Origin: Serpula lacrymans var. lacrymans S7.9
Lineage: Eukaryota; Basidiomycota; Agaricomycetes; Boletales; Serpulaceae
Length of the DNA stretch: 64,000 nt
NCBI RefSeq assembly: GCF_000218685.1
Contig: NW_006763296.1
Coordinates: 548,715-612,714, forward strand
Direction of reading: 5' to 3'
In this document: one piece after another, positions 23,140 to 34,419 of the stretch
How the letters are laid out: every line of letters starts with the position of its first letter
Position numbering within the stretch: the first letter of the stretch is position 1
Program-made: the position numbers and the translations under genes
The notes under the pieces: model-generated
What the model saw: only the letters and a program-made list of their open reading frames with translations
The model's database searches: none
What the model was told of the DNA's origin: nothing

Positions 23140-25862
23140 CTAGCTAGCCAACTGGAGCTTGATGATATCAGACAGTTTTTCTGCTGCGGCAATACATGCA
23201 CCAGCCTAGCCATAAATTGCCTTGTCAGTTGCAAGTTTAAGCCATTCATACTGAGGGAAATTTGAAATACCGGATGTCCTGACACTGGCGTTGAGAACGT
23301 TGAAGCATCGCATATCCTCAGATTTTGGATTCCGTATACCCGTTGTTGGGAATCAACAACACCGTTCTCCTTCAATGGGGCCATGCGACATGTACTACTG
23401 GGATGATATAATGTCTCGACGCGGTCACGAACTACTTGAACGAGCTCTTCATCGCTTAGGAACGGAAGGTGATGGTCAAGCCCCGGATGTTTGCTATCAG
23501 CATCGACGATGGAGGAAAGCGGCTCCGTTTGAGCAATCTTTAAAGCCGCTCTGAGCCCCCGAACGAGAACATCAACATCATGTTGAGTTTGACAATAGCT
23601 TGATTAGGCATTAGTTTATGGCGATTTATCAACATAATGGCTCACTTCGGATCGATCAGAGGGTCTTCCCAAGGGCTAGCAGACTTGAGTCGAACCGTGC
23701 CTACACTGGTAGGCCTGAGTAGAGGTGTTAATGACATTTTGAGTCGGGGAGGTAAATAGCTATCACACCTTAGCAATGCTACATACATACTGAACGCATG
23801 AATGCTGGGTTCAAAAACATTGGTGTGATCTTCCAGCGCCAGTGGAGCATGGATAATTTCGAGATCAGGACTTTCAGGACCAGAGGTGCTGTCTAAAATC
23901 TTTTCAGGAAAATCTTTTGAGGGAAAGACAATGGGGTCATCCGATCGAAAGAAAGCAGCAGCCTCTCCGAGCTACAAATGGATATCATTTATGATTACCT
24001 TGTGAAAAGAAAGAGAATGACTTACGTTGGAAGCTATCGGGCCTGTTCCAAAGAGCTGGTATTGAACCATCGCCTTGACAAATTTTATGGTGTTGAGAAA
24101 ACCGACTGCACTCAAAAAGTTAGATGTAAGGCCTGTTCTTTCTTTGCAACGTATATTGACAACAGGGTGATCAACCAGATGAGAGCCTACACCGGGGAGG
24201 TCATGCACTAACTGTATCCCATGGCCTTTAAGATGATCAGCAGGCCCCACGCCCGAAATCATCAGGAGCTAAAACGGATTCAAACGGTACTCTTAACAAC
24301 AAAGATAGTTTTATGCTTACATGGGGAGAGTGTAATGCGCCGCTCCTAGATCACAGTAAGTTGCTGAACCACGAACTTAATCATAACTTACGACAGGATG
24401 ATTTCTTTCCGAGCACGAGCTTGAAAAGACTGTCCACCCTGCGATGATGTGAAATTCACTCCAACTGCACGAATACGACCATCAACTTTTTCAAACAGGA
24501 TTCTTGTGGCTCGGGCATGAACGACCACTTTGAGATTGTTCCGGGATAGAACTGCGTCCGTGAGATAAGCAGTTTCTGTCGACACCCTCTGACGCCGTTT
24601 GCTAACGTATGTCACTACACCAGAATGGGCGAATGAGAGAAGGAACTGAGAATGGGAAGGCTTACTGACTTAACTGTAATTTGGTGGGCCACACGGGTCA
24701 TGGAAGTGAGTATAGTGGATATAGTTGACGGGATATGACATCGACCCATGACTCACCCTGTTGATCCCTATAGATCCTTCAGCAAGGTTGAAGTCCGGGG
24801 ACAGCGGAATGCCAATATTAATGCCTGATTTGATAAAAAATTCGCAGCCCTTCCACATATTCGTGAAGTAGCCAACTTCTACGGGACCTTGGGTCCCGCG
24901 CTGGGAGGCATCAGTCTGAGAGAGTCTTGGATCGGGAGTAAACTTTTCGAATTTTCTAAAGTAACTGAACGTAGTCGTGTCAGCATCAAAGTTAAAGATT
25001 GTAGCCCACAAGCGCCTTACCGATTAAAGCTGCTCCATGACCACGATTGATCGCCCGTGACTTGCGCCCATTCATCAAAGTCTGATGGTGACCCATACTG
25101 AGCCCTGATATTGACTGTCAGGTCAGAAATACACCGATAACAAGAAATACTAACATCATCGCATTCACAGATGAGCCTTCAGGTTGTTAGTCCAAAGTTA
25201 GCGCAGGAGGTTACAAAGCTTACATCCTCCCAACAGTTTACCTACAAATATGGTGAGTATGGCACTGGAACATGAATCATAAACTGATTATTACCTCTAG
25301 GCATGTATTTCTTTTTGCCATTCGCGTGTACTTGAGGCGTTGTGTAAAGCTGATAGCCATATTGAGTTCGAAGGGCAGGGCCCCATGCTGAAGGAAGTCT
25401 ACTTTCAAGTACTTGCTTCCCACTTCAAGAGCTATGAGCATGTTTGAATTGCACAAAGCTATACATGAACGAACTCACCTTCCACCTGCTTCTATCACTA
25501 GAACGCGTAAAGAAGGATCCTCTGTCAAACGAGAAGCTAGTACACAGCCAGCCGTTCCTGTAACATACTTGATGTAAGTCCCTAAGTACTAATAATATGC
25601 ACCCAGCTTGTAACATACCTCCGCCGACGATGACGACGTCGAACTCATCGTAACTCAAGTCGTTGACTCGACGAGCTACCGTAGAATAATCAGTGACAAA
25701 TCTTGACCTCCTCACAAGAAAGTGACGAAGATTAATGGCGAGAATGGCCAGCAATCCTCCTGAGATGTACCGATAGTACCCGGCTTCTTCCTGGAAGATA
25801 GCCCGGATTATAGGAAGTGCATCAAGTATTTTCCGCATTCCGCCAGCCAGATATAATGACAT
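23140..25862 (-). CDS. GMC-family FAD oxidoreductase with N-terminal membrane-anchor-like segment
   Basis: Fifteen exons join in one frame to 641 aa: 25862-25619, 25557-25479, 25422-25295, 25241-25224 (18 nt), 25176-25155 (22 nt), 25104-25021, 24964-24757, 24673-24670 (4 nt, predicted), 24614-24392, 24345-24321 (25 nt), 24268-24026, 23971-23787, 23714-23646, 23598-23271 and 23205-23140. The Rossmann motif reads VVIVGGGTAGCVLASRL. The GMC signatures are GKLLGGCSSVNAM and SGALHSPHLLMISGVGP. The catalytic region has YHPSSTCRM and, near the end, STPVSGHPAGAC, so both active-site His are present. A hydrophobic stretch (GGLLAILAINL) at about residues 34-44 precedes the domain, unlike a cleavable signal. 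The family oxidises alcohols or sugars with FAD; the substrate cannot be told. The frame holds only if the 4-nt exon is real. Its 5' UTR has a purine tract at 25918-25952. Confidence 0.87.
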
Positions 25863-27190
25863 CGTGTAAATATATATGTCTTCGCGTTTTTTAGAGGACT
25901 GCGTGTGTGTGCGTGTGAAAGAGAGAGGAGGGAGGGAGGGAGAGAGAGAAAATGCGAAGTCTTTGCCAGATTTAAGGAGGCCCAAAGGATTCCAGCTTAC
26001 CGGTTGGATGTGGGCGAACCTGCATATTATATATGGCACTCAGATTTAGCGATTCTACTTTATGAGTAGACTCACACACATACCGGAAACAGGGCCCATC
26101 TTAACTTATAATAGATTCGATCAACCCAGGCTTTACGAGAGGTTTCTGTTTTCGACATTCAGGTGATGAGGCTACCAGTACCCAGCTTATCGACTTTAAA
26201 TATCATGACCTTGAGAAGATTGTCTGTGCGTTGGAACGACCCACACGTCATGCGCGTGCACACAAAACGGAAACACCTAATCGAAGGAGCAAATAAAACA
26301 TGTTATTGACAGCCGCTATCGATGGGAAATTGGCAATACCTAACTGAAGCACCGCAGAAGCTGCTGGTGAGTTGGAGACGTTATGTAAAACTCCCAATTT
26401 CTCAATGTACTATATGTAAAGTATAAACTGTCAGCATCAGTGATTTGGTCTAACAGGGGAGACGACATGACGATTACTCCATAATTTCACAATGTTACCG
26501 AACCATGCCATCGTATCGCACTACTCAGTAGTCCGCGCAGATGATCGTAACCAGGTTGATCCTCGAAGTGGAGCTGACGGTAGTGCAAGAAAGCCTGAAT
26601 ACTCCGAGCAGAAGCGGCACAGGTGTTCTAGCGTGGACCGGAGGACATCGAAGATAAGGATGTTGGCATATTTTTCCGTGCCTGACCAGTGTAACCGAGG
26701 AATGCTTAGCACTTTACCAGGTTGCTTGTCTTCATATGGTATTAGCAGACGCTGCTGGGGAACGTAACACCTGGTACACGTTCGATTTTGTCAGAGGCTG
26801 AGCACCTGCGAAAAAGCGTGTCGCACCATATACACGATCTAACCATGGTGTGACGTGCCGTGAATGTTTGAAATTGTCATTGTCGATGTCAGATAGATAC
26901 AAAAACACGCATCAAAACTGCCATAACCCAAGTGTTTAGTCAACTGGTATGATTTGGCGATTCTGCGGTTGAAATCCATCGTGAAAGATAGCTGTAATAT
27001 GCCTACAAGTGAGACTCAAGCTCCAGGGGACATCCTAGTACGTCAGGAGTTAGTGCTACTTCTATATTAAATATCGAGACCACGTACCTCGCCAACCACA
27101 CCACTGTAAAAGACAAATCTAAGGTATAGAAAAGCTCGAGCAAAGTATGGTTTGGGCTAGTCCACTCAGCATCAGAAGTGACCCTGGGAC
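25863..27190. other. Upstream region of the GMC gene
   Basis: About 1.3 kb with no recognisable coding sequence. The first 100 bp upstream of the GMC start carry a purine-rich GA tract (25918-25952). Short frames at 26492-26767 on both strands mirror each other and are not supported. The right part passes into the AGTC-rich flank of the Tnp2 element. Confidence 0.35.
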
Positions 27191-27199
27191 AAGGTTAAC

Positions 27200-27470
27200 G
27201 AGTCACTGCAAGGCTGAGGAAAAGACTCGGAAGAGAACTTCCACCCAACGTTAACGTAACGGTGACTCTCAGTAAAAACGCTCAGTCACATAGAGTCATG
27301 TGTAGTCACAGATAGTCATAGCATAGTCACGCAAAGTCAAAGTCTACCCACATAGTCACAGAGTTGACAACATTGAAAATAAATTTGGAAATTGAGACTG
27401 AAACGTAGTCACATATAATGTTGTACAGTCAAGTACAGTCATACCATAGTCATATTTTGGTGCAAAGGCT
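27200..27470. repeat. AGTC(A)-rich subterminal repeat cluster beside the Tnp2 transposase
   Basis: About thirteen copies of AGTC, mostly AGTCA, lie in 270 bp, irregularly spaced. It sits just downstream of the 3' end of the minus-strand transposase (stop at 27600) and follows the string CTCAGTAAAAA near 27270. Clusters of short motifs inside transposon ends are typical transposase-binding regions of CACTA elements. A similar cluster, again preceded by CTCAGTAAAAA, lies at 44060-44320. Confidence 0.5.
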
Positions 27471-27599
27471 ACTCCTTATGTGAATTCACTAAGTCTCAAT
27501 GCTGCACATTACTTTGAACTTACACTCAGGAAAAGCAATGGCATAAATTGTGACAAAATAACATTTATAATACAACATTTGTACAAATGGTTCTACTTA

Positions 27600-30155
27600 C
27601 TAGTCCTCAACTTGTGTACCTTCCTTCTGTTTCTCAAGCTCTTCTTCAGTCAGCCACTCAAGCCCTGGATGTTTTCGAAGCACATATACCCTACTGTTGT
27701 AACACCAAATCCCAACAATGTCAACTATAGAAGAAATAGGAAGAACTTTAATATCTTTGGCCCATTTTCCTCTCCACACATTTAGAGTACAATGAACATC
27801 CACAAGGGGATGATATACAACAAATTGCTGTGTATTTCCTTCAAGTCCTTCAATTTCATAGAATGCAATTGCTTCACCAAAGATTGGGACCAAATTTGCA
27901 TCATTTCCTTCAAAGTAACGATGTGACCTTGAAGGAGGGTGTCCATGTAGTTCACTTATCTGGGTGTTCAAGACATTTTTTTTGCTCACATGCATTTTCC
28001 CCCACCTTGTGACTGGTATATTTGGATCAAAGGACCTTTTTTCCCAGGACAAGATAGCCTGTATATGAATAAAAAAACTTTGACCAGGTTTATATTCACG
28101 TTTTCTGATTGGAACCTTGGAAAAAAATAAGGCCATTTTCTTGGATCCTAGCTCAGTCTGCAATTCAGGGTAGTAGGAGAGGAGAGCTTTCATGACTTCT
28201 TTCTCATAGATGAGATTAGCTAAATTTGCAAAAGGTGCTTTTTTGGAACGGATCTTGTGCCCAATTTCTCCAATAGTCCTTTCCACAGTAGCTTGAGAGC
28301 CAAGGCGAAGTGATCCATACCACTCAATATACACAGGAACATGGACCAACTGGAAAATACATAATCAAAACCTTGAAATCTTCTCAGGATGTATTCCAAC
28401 ATAGATTCTTTCAAAATCAGTTAAGAATACTTTGATGAGCTGGTGGAGATTAGTCAAATCTTCAGTGCTTCTTGCTTTGATAGTCATAGCAAATTCAAAT
28501 ATAGCCATGAAATGGGAGAAGTTCTGAAGCACTGAGGAGTTCATCCCTAGCTCAATGCCAATTGTTATTATATACCAATACAATAATGCCATCCACTCAT
28601 AAATTTTGTATTGACTTTGCCTTTTCAAGAGGGGATCACGAACTGGGCCACAAAAAGAGGGTGGCAGAGTTGATATTCCTGAAGCAACTAGTTTACCAAA
28701 CATTTCTGCCTTTTGTGTGCTGAGGTGGATGGGTTCAGATTGTGAGCTATGGATTGTCCACAAATCCCATATAAATGCAACAATATTCTTAAAAAGTAAA
28801 TGAAAAGGATCAACTGGAAAAGAAGAAGGATGAATAAATGCTGGGCTTGCTGCTGCTAGAGGCATGTGAGAAATTCCTGTTTCTCTTGTGATTTTAGCAC
28901 GAAGATTTTTGACTGTAGTATCATTGAGTTGATTGATTGTACTCCAATAGTGCTCTTCAGTACACATTGGCAAATTGTCCAGGTTGTATGTGGGGCGCTC
29001 ACTGTTATACTTCTGGTTTTCTGGTGGTGATAATGGATAGTACTGAGCCTTAGCACCTTTTTCAAGACTGGATCTGGCCCCTTTGATTAAAACAAATCTA
29101 TCACCATAATTTGCAGTATGTCCAGTCATTCCATTTAACTTTGCTGAGCCTAATATATCTCCCAGTATCATAGACATGTACATGCGGTTTATAAAGTAGG
29201 AGGAATCTATAGCATCCCACATCCATATGCCTTGACTGCATTTTGCTGCATCTTGAAAAAGGGGATATACAAATGATTCAATATTTTCTGGACTTTGGGG
29301 TCCTGGAATGGCCATAGTTAATATGATATTGTTAGAATGGTACCTCAATTCTGGAGGGAGGTTGAGCAATATCAGAATTAATATCCAATTATCAGACTGT
29401 TTCTTCATAGTAAGCTGAGCACCATCAGTAGATAGTGCAAAAGCAATGTCACGTTCATCCTGAAACAACCCCATGTTTTTGTAGTGATGTTCATGAACAC
29501 TTCCACTGGGGAAGTCAGAATATCTTGCCTGAGCCTGCACCCCAGAACTTTGAGATCCAACTGCAAGTAACTTTAGTGTTTCTTGTAAATATCTATCTCT
29601 GTATCGCAGGAGTTGTGATGATTGCTTGTTTGCAAACATTGCTTGAATGATTGAGATAAAATATACATATAGCATTTGTGCTCTGGGCTTAGGTTTAGAT
29701 CCAGCAATGTAGCGCTTCTCTCCACATGCAATCCGGCCCTTTATAGTGTGAGGACAAGATTTCAAGTCCTTGAAGTCCCCTGTATATGCAATACAGCTCC
29801 TTGGGCACATATCAATCTTTACAGGCTCAACCTTGGCCAGAGATCCGGCCAGCTTGCAAACAGCATATAGTGACAATATGTCTAACTGACTAGCTTGTTG
29901 TAATACCTGTGCATGCAGTTCATATGCCTTGACAGTACCATTTGACTTCTTCCATGCAATGTAGTGTTTGAGGCTGTGGATCTCTAAATCTGTTAGGCTG
30001 CTTGGCTCTGAAAATGAGGATGGGGGAACAACTGGACACTTGTATCCATCTAAGAGTTTTGCTTGCAGGTCCCTTTGAATAGGAGGATAGTTGGCAACAG
30101 TACTATTACTAAAACTTGTTTGATTTTCAGTATTTGCCTGTGGCATTGTGTACAT
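27600..30155 (-). pseudogene. CACTA-superfamily (Tnp2-type) transposase with one in-frame stop
   Basis: A single minus-strand frame runs from ATG 30155 to the stop at 27600, interrupted only by a TGA at 28367-28365. The N-terminal half has a zinc-binding-like pattern (CPRSCIAYTGDFKDLKSCP, then CGEKRY). The central block matches Tnp2 transposases: STDGAQLTMKKQSDNW, LNLPPELRYHSNNII, AIPGPQSPENIESFVYPLF, ILGDILGSAKLNGMTGH and YYPLSPP. The block after the TGA continues LVHVPVYIEWYGSLRLGSQ, ATVERTIGEIGHKIRS, again as in Tnp2 proteins. The reading frame does not change across the stop. Total length would be about 850 codons, normal for a basidiomycete Tnp2. The element ends were not identified. Confidence 0.82.
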
Positions 30156-30954
30156 ATGTTCAGAGGCCCTTTGGCCATAGTTCTACCATGTTTGAGCAAA
30201 ATCTGCGCTGTGAGTGAAGCTGGCCATGCTGATCATTGTACAATTTCATCATATATTTACAGTGTGAAGCAACTTTACATTGCAGTCCCGAGCAATTATC
30301 TGCCCAGTAATACCTATGTAATTGGTGTCTCTACAACCACAGCATATTCCGCATAAATTTGCTCTCCATACACAATGGACTGGAGCAAATCTCCGTGCTC
30401 CAGAGGGCATTTGGTGATTATCAGGCAGAAATGCGGGGTCAAGCGTGACAGAGTGTGACAGGGCATGTGTTTGGTGAACGCATCGTGAAGTTTCTATTCT
30501 TAACGCGAGGAGACAACAAATGATGATGAGTGATAAGGAACATCATATGCCATCACACACCGTCACAGCGTGAAAGGCAATGTTTTGCTGTGACGCTGCT
30601 GGCCAGGAGATTTCTCAGTGTCGGTCTTGTTCATCTACACAATTAAATATATAGAGTATACATGTCTGTTCGCATTATACAAATCAGAGAGTTTCTGTCT
30701 ATTTAGTTTCTTAGTTAATGTGTTGTATTGAGCTTGAGGCACGTGGGTTGATCTGGTGTGAAAAGGACTGGTAGTGCACTGTAGTAGTAGCTCATTGATT
30801 TTTTCAGGCCATTGTCACTTTAGACAATGAGTCTGAATAAGATATAGATATTTCTATTGACGGCACGTCAGGATGAGAAAGCCAAGCGGCTTGCATGTGT
30901 GCATGCTGGGCGGCTAGTAGATCCGAGTGAATGGTAAATTGGTTTCCGTAAGAT
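30156..30954. other. Right flank of the Tnp2 element and intergenic DNA
   Basis: About 800 bp with no gene. It contains several GTGAC/GTCAC strings (30445-30600), the reverse complement of the motif dense on the other side of the transposase, and a TAGTG string at about 30770 that could be a CACTA-type end. No matching left terminal repeat was found, so the element boundary remains open. Confidence 0.3.
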
Positions 30955-31729
30955 TCAGTAAATACCAGGTATCATCCGGTACTTCACTCTCCCTGCCCAT
31001 TCTTCCCCATTCTTTCCCAAACTTTCTCTTCATCAATTCATCCTCAGCCAGACATCTCCTAATCAGAATGAAGACTGAAATGATCATTGAAGCCACCCAG
31101 GTTACCACTGTAACCTTCACTAACATATTACCAGTAACGCCAGAATCTCTTAACCATGACCCCAAATGACCATGCACCATGAGAACACCTAATAAACACA
31201 TCGCCGTGGTGGTATAGCTTGGATGGCATACGAAAGAGTAGGGTCCAGCAGTAATCAGTTGGTGATTTGTGTGTACACCAAGGTTGAACATAAATAGTTG
31301 TCCCAGAGCACGATAGCATGTCCAACGGAGAATACCAGCAACAGTCATGAGGGAAGCACCAACAAAAAATGGAGCTGTCATTGGGCGGGCATCTGAGCTA
31401 ACCAACACCACGCAATTCAGGATAGTGAGAGCACCTGGCGGAAGACTTAATGGAGGGAGTAGTGGCAGCACAATAGCGGCAGTCTGACAAATGTTGAATA
31501 GCCAGAACAATGCCTGGAACAAATATATGTTGTACTTTGAGCAGTAGAATGAAGGACTGATGTAGGTAAATACTTTAAGCGGCCGCAGACTTGCAATGAT
31601 AGTACATTCAAAAATGTATTCGTGAAAGGAAGGTTTTACCACCTGCAGAGTGGGAGCATTCAGAGGAGTGATAGTAATGAGAATGACAAATACAGGTAGA
31701 TGATGAATATCCTCAGGCAAGTGGTGCAT
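30914..31729 (-). pseudogene. ICMT-like gene copy 1, frameshifted near the C-terminus
   Basis: Two exons, 31729-31574 (156 nt) and 31513 to the 3' end, with the family's intron position. The body matches isoprenylcysteine carboxyl methyltransferases, polytopic membrane enzymes that methylate farnesylated C-terminal Cys using AdoMet: LRWTCYRALGQLF, AGPYSFVCHPSYTTTAM, LAEDELMKRKFGKEW. Two defects are visible. An extra base in a run of four C on the plus strand (31005-31008) shifts the frame after FGKEW, so the normal ending that would stop at 30955 is read in the wrong frame and the frame runs on to 30914. The conserved Arg of RHPxY is Cys (TGC where other copies have CGC). The N-terminal 20 residues are also divergent. 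It could be a pseudogene or a sequencing error in the C-run plus drift. Confidence 0.72.
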
Positions 31730-31808
31730 CCGGAGCGTCTGAAGACTGATAAGTTCCGCTCAAGTCCAATTTTGGGGGATGATCGATGACACACCAGCGA
31801 GAAGGGAG

Positions 31809-32791
31809 TTACAACATCATGACAGGCCGCATCACAATAATGCTAAGCATGTATATTATACCGGCTGTATAGCTTGGATGGCGCACGATGGAATAGGGCC
31901 CAGTAGTGACGAGTCGGTGGTCTTTGCGTCCGCTGAGATGGAAGGTGAATGATGGTCCAAGAGCACAATAACATGCCCAATGCAAAAGACCACCAAGCGT
32001 TGCCAGGAAGGCTCCAATGAAAAAAGGAGGCGTTATAGAGCAAGTATCTGGGCCTCCTAGTACATTTATGATGTCGTGAACAATTGGTGGAAGTTTCAAA
32101 GGAGGAAGTAGCAGCAGTCTAATGGCAGTGATCTGAGCTAAGGTGAGTAACCAGGTGCTTGACTAAAATTATAATTGTCAGTTATTACTCGAACAGTTGA
32201 TTGACCTCGATGAGCACCCTAACTGGCCAAATACTTGCTGTTACGATAACACAATTTTCGGACCTTTAAATTTCATTCTCCTCTTCAACTTTCTTCTATA
32301 GTTTTCACACACTGTGCCATGCGGCACCTTCCTTTGTTCAAACTCCCCTTTTCTCACGCTGTGCTGCTTTTCTTTATTTATGGCTACAGAACTCTCACGC
32401 AGTGGAGCTGGTCACACGGGCTGTGCCCCATGACATCATCAGCCACTGCTTCCATCAACTATATAGTACACATGTACAAATAACCTGTAGTAATATAAAT
32501 ACCCAATAGATCCAGAAGACTCCTCAGCGAGTCCTCCTGTTGTTTACCCACAACTAACTCGGTCCTATCCTAAAGGGTAACCACTCCCCTCACTACCTTT
32601 ATGGCTTTGTCTGAGTTGTGCGCCAGAGTATACAAACTCTTGGTTGTTACACTTGCCGCAACATAGCTGAAACAAATTTTGCAAAAGGAAGGTTTTGCTA
32701 GCTCCTGACAATCAGCAATATGCGGAGGGGTGATGGTGACATGTAAGCCTATAGCTGATGACAGGAGAAGGACAGCCTTGAGAAGAGACAT
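31809..32791 (-). pseudogene. ICMT-like gene copy 2, interrupted by a solo LTR and 3'-truncated
   Basis: Exon 1 starts at ATG 32791 (MSLLKAVLLLSSAIGLHV) and is cut after 136 nt by a 413-bp LTR. It resumes at 32238 and ends at 32218, restoring exactly the 156-nt exon 1 of the other copies once the LTR and one target-site duplicate are left out. Exon 2 starts at 32162 (SSTWLLTLAQITAIRL) and runs through LGGPDTCSITPPFF, LHWACYCALGPSF and TGPYSIVRHPSYTAG. It then diverges and stops at 31809, so the C-terminal third with the ED-EMMK-EFGKEWEEW block is missing. The gene is therefore dead by two independent lesions. Confidence 0.8.
32239..32651. mobile_element. Solo LTR (413 bp) inside ICMT copy 2
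   Basis: The sequence begins TGTTACGATAACACAATTTT and ends with TTGGTTGTTACA, so it has TG...CA ends. It is flanked by the 5-bp direct repeat CTTGC (32234-32238 and 32652-32656), the target-site duplication expected for LTR retrotransposon integration. No internal gag-pol region is present, so it is a solo LTR left by LTR-LTR recombination. A second copy of this LTR family lies at 58442-58859. Confidence 0.82.
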
Positions 32792-33717
32792 GGGGTATTT
32801 TGCATTATGCTCGAAGCTGTTGGGACGTGGCCTTTTTATCCTAAAGAAAATGGATATCAGGTACTTGAAAGACCAAAACTGGAAATGCAGTACCACACAA
32901 AATGGTGGGGCACATGCGACCATTGCTATGGATAAAGACCTTTATGCCAACTCATCTGGCCCTTAAGAACAACTTGCCAAGGAATGAGTATTACGGTAAA
33001 CGTAAATTGCATATTCTTGGCATTGACCTTGACTTCCAGAGTCTGACACATGATTAGAAGCTAATGCAGCCGAAGTCACTGGATCAGGTATGAATAATCA
33101 TGTAATATCCGCCTGACAGAAATGCTTAGGAATGTGAGGAACTTTGGGTGAATTGGTTGGGGGCTGCAGTGCAAAAATTAGGGCGGTGAGAATGGTTCAT
33201 ATAAATTCTCGGATGACTAGAGTTTTGAGGGCATTGAAGAAGGAGAAAAACTTGTCCCAGATCACTAAACAACATAAGATCAGTGAAGTCAAGGACTTCC
33301 GAAACAGGTTACGCACAGATCATGATTTCAAATGTTGTTATAATAGGAACATCAGATGAACTATGAGAAACTTGGAGGAGTTGAGCTGAGTAAGAATCAT
33401 TGCCATGAACAATTTGGTTCAGATGAATTCAAATCTAATGTGTTCGTAAATAGTGCATAGAGATATGACAACGGGCTGAGCTCACACAGATACCAACGGC
33501 CATGAATGCGTGGGCACTCCTGAGAAATGATGTTCCGCAAATATGAACTGTTACCTTGAACAGGGTACACAGCACATTGACATTATATTCCCCTTGAAAT
33601 ATAATGAAATTTTGCGGTATGGTTGCCAAATCGTACTCTTGCTTTTAGAAACTGGGGGAATAATCAATTACATAGATATGACCAGCACCATCAAAAGGAA
33701 GATCAGTATATGCCAAC
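32792..33717. other. Intergenic region between ICMT copies 2 and 3
   Basis: About 0.9 kb, AT-rich. Short frames (33144-33359 plus, 33629-33435 minus) have no family resemblance. No terminal repeats or tRNA were seen. Confidence 0.35.
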
Positions 33718-34012
33718 TCAATAGATACCAGGAATCAGCCAGTACTTCACTCTCCCTGCCCACTCCTCCCACTCCTTCCCAAACTCCTTTTTCATCATCT
33801 CATCCTCAGCCGGATATCTCATAAACAGGACTATAGTAGAAGTGGACATTAAATCTGCCCAAGCTATGATTGTGGCTCTCGCCCACAAATTGTCAGTGAC
33901 GCCAGAGGATCTCAACCAAGACCCTGCATAACTGTGCATCAAGAAAATGCCCACTTGAAATGTACCAGTGGCAGTGTAACCGGGGTGGTGTACTACAGAG
34001 TAGGGTCCACTG

Positions 34013-34419
34013 CACTGGGTGCATAGCCAAATATATCCATGAAAAACAAAAGCAAAAAACCTGGAAAACAAAAATACGTTCTTCGAGGTAAGTCAAACAT
34101 AGTTATTTGTAAGCTTACCACGTGCGAGCGACGCCTGCTATGCTACAGATCTGTATTCGAGCANNNNNNNNNNNNNNNNNNNNNNNNNNNNNNNNNNNNN
34201 NNNNNNNNNNNNNNNNNNNNNNNNNNNNNNNNNNNNNNNNNNNNNNNNNNNNNNNNNNNNNNNCATAAGCGGAGACGTGCACTACGATAACGGGTGGTGA
34301 GAGCCATCCATTTGAGGGGGAAAAATAGTTATAGAAGAAATACCTTGAAGAAAGTATTTTTGTTTTCAAGCTTTTTTTCCAGATTTTTCTCATGGATATA
34401 TTTGGCTATGCACCCAGTG
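34013..34419. mobile_element. CACTA-like element (TIRs CACTGGGTGC...) inserted in ICMT copy 3; centre unassembled
   Basis: The left end (34013-34042) and right end (34390-34419) are a perfect 30-bp terminal inverted repeat starting CACTGGGTGCATAGCC. The insertion is flanked by the 3-bp duplication CTG (34010-34012 and 34420-34422). CACT(A/G) termini with a 3-bp target duplication are the signature of the CACTA superfamily. Inside the TIRs a second shared stretch GGAAAACAAAAATAC occurs in inverted orientation (34063-34077 and 34354-34367). The interior contains a 100-N gap, so its real size and coding content are unknown. Confidence 0.85.
34164..34263. other. Assembly gap (100 N)
   Basis: Exactly 100 N are present, the conventional placeholder for a gap of unknown size. 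It falls inside the CACTA-like insertion and was probably caused by a repeated element that could not be assembled. Confidence 0.97.

Noticed and set aside
28345..28390. A 22-nt intron at the in-frame TGA of the Tnp2 transposase
   Set aside because: Removing it would shift the frame against the downstream conserved block, and 22 nt is too short for splicing; a point nonsense change explains it.
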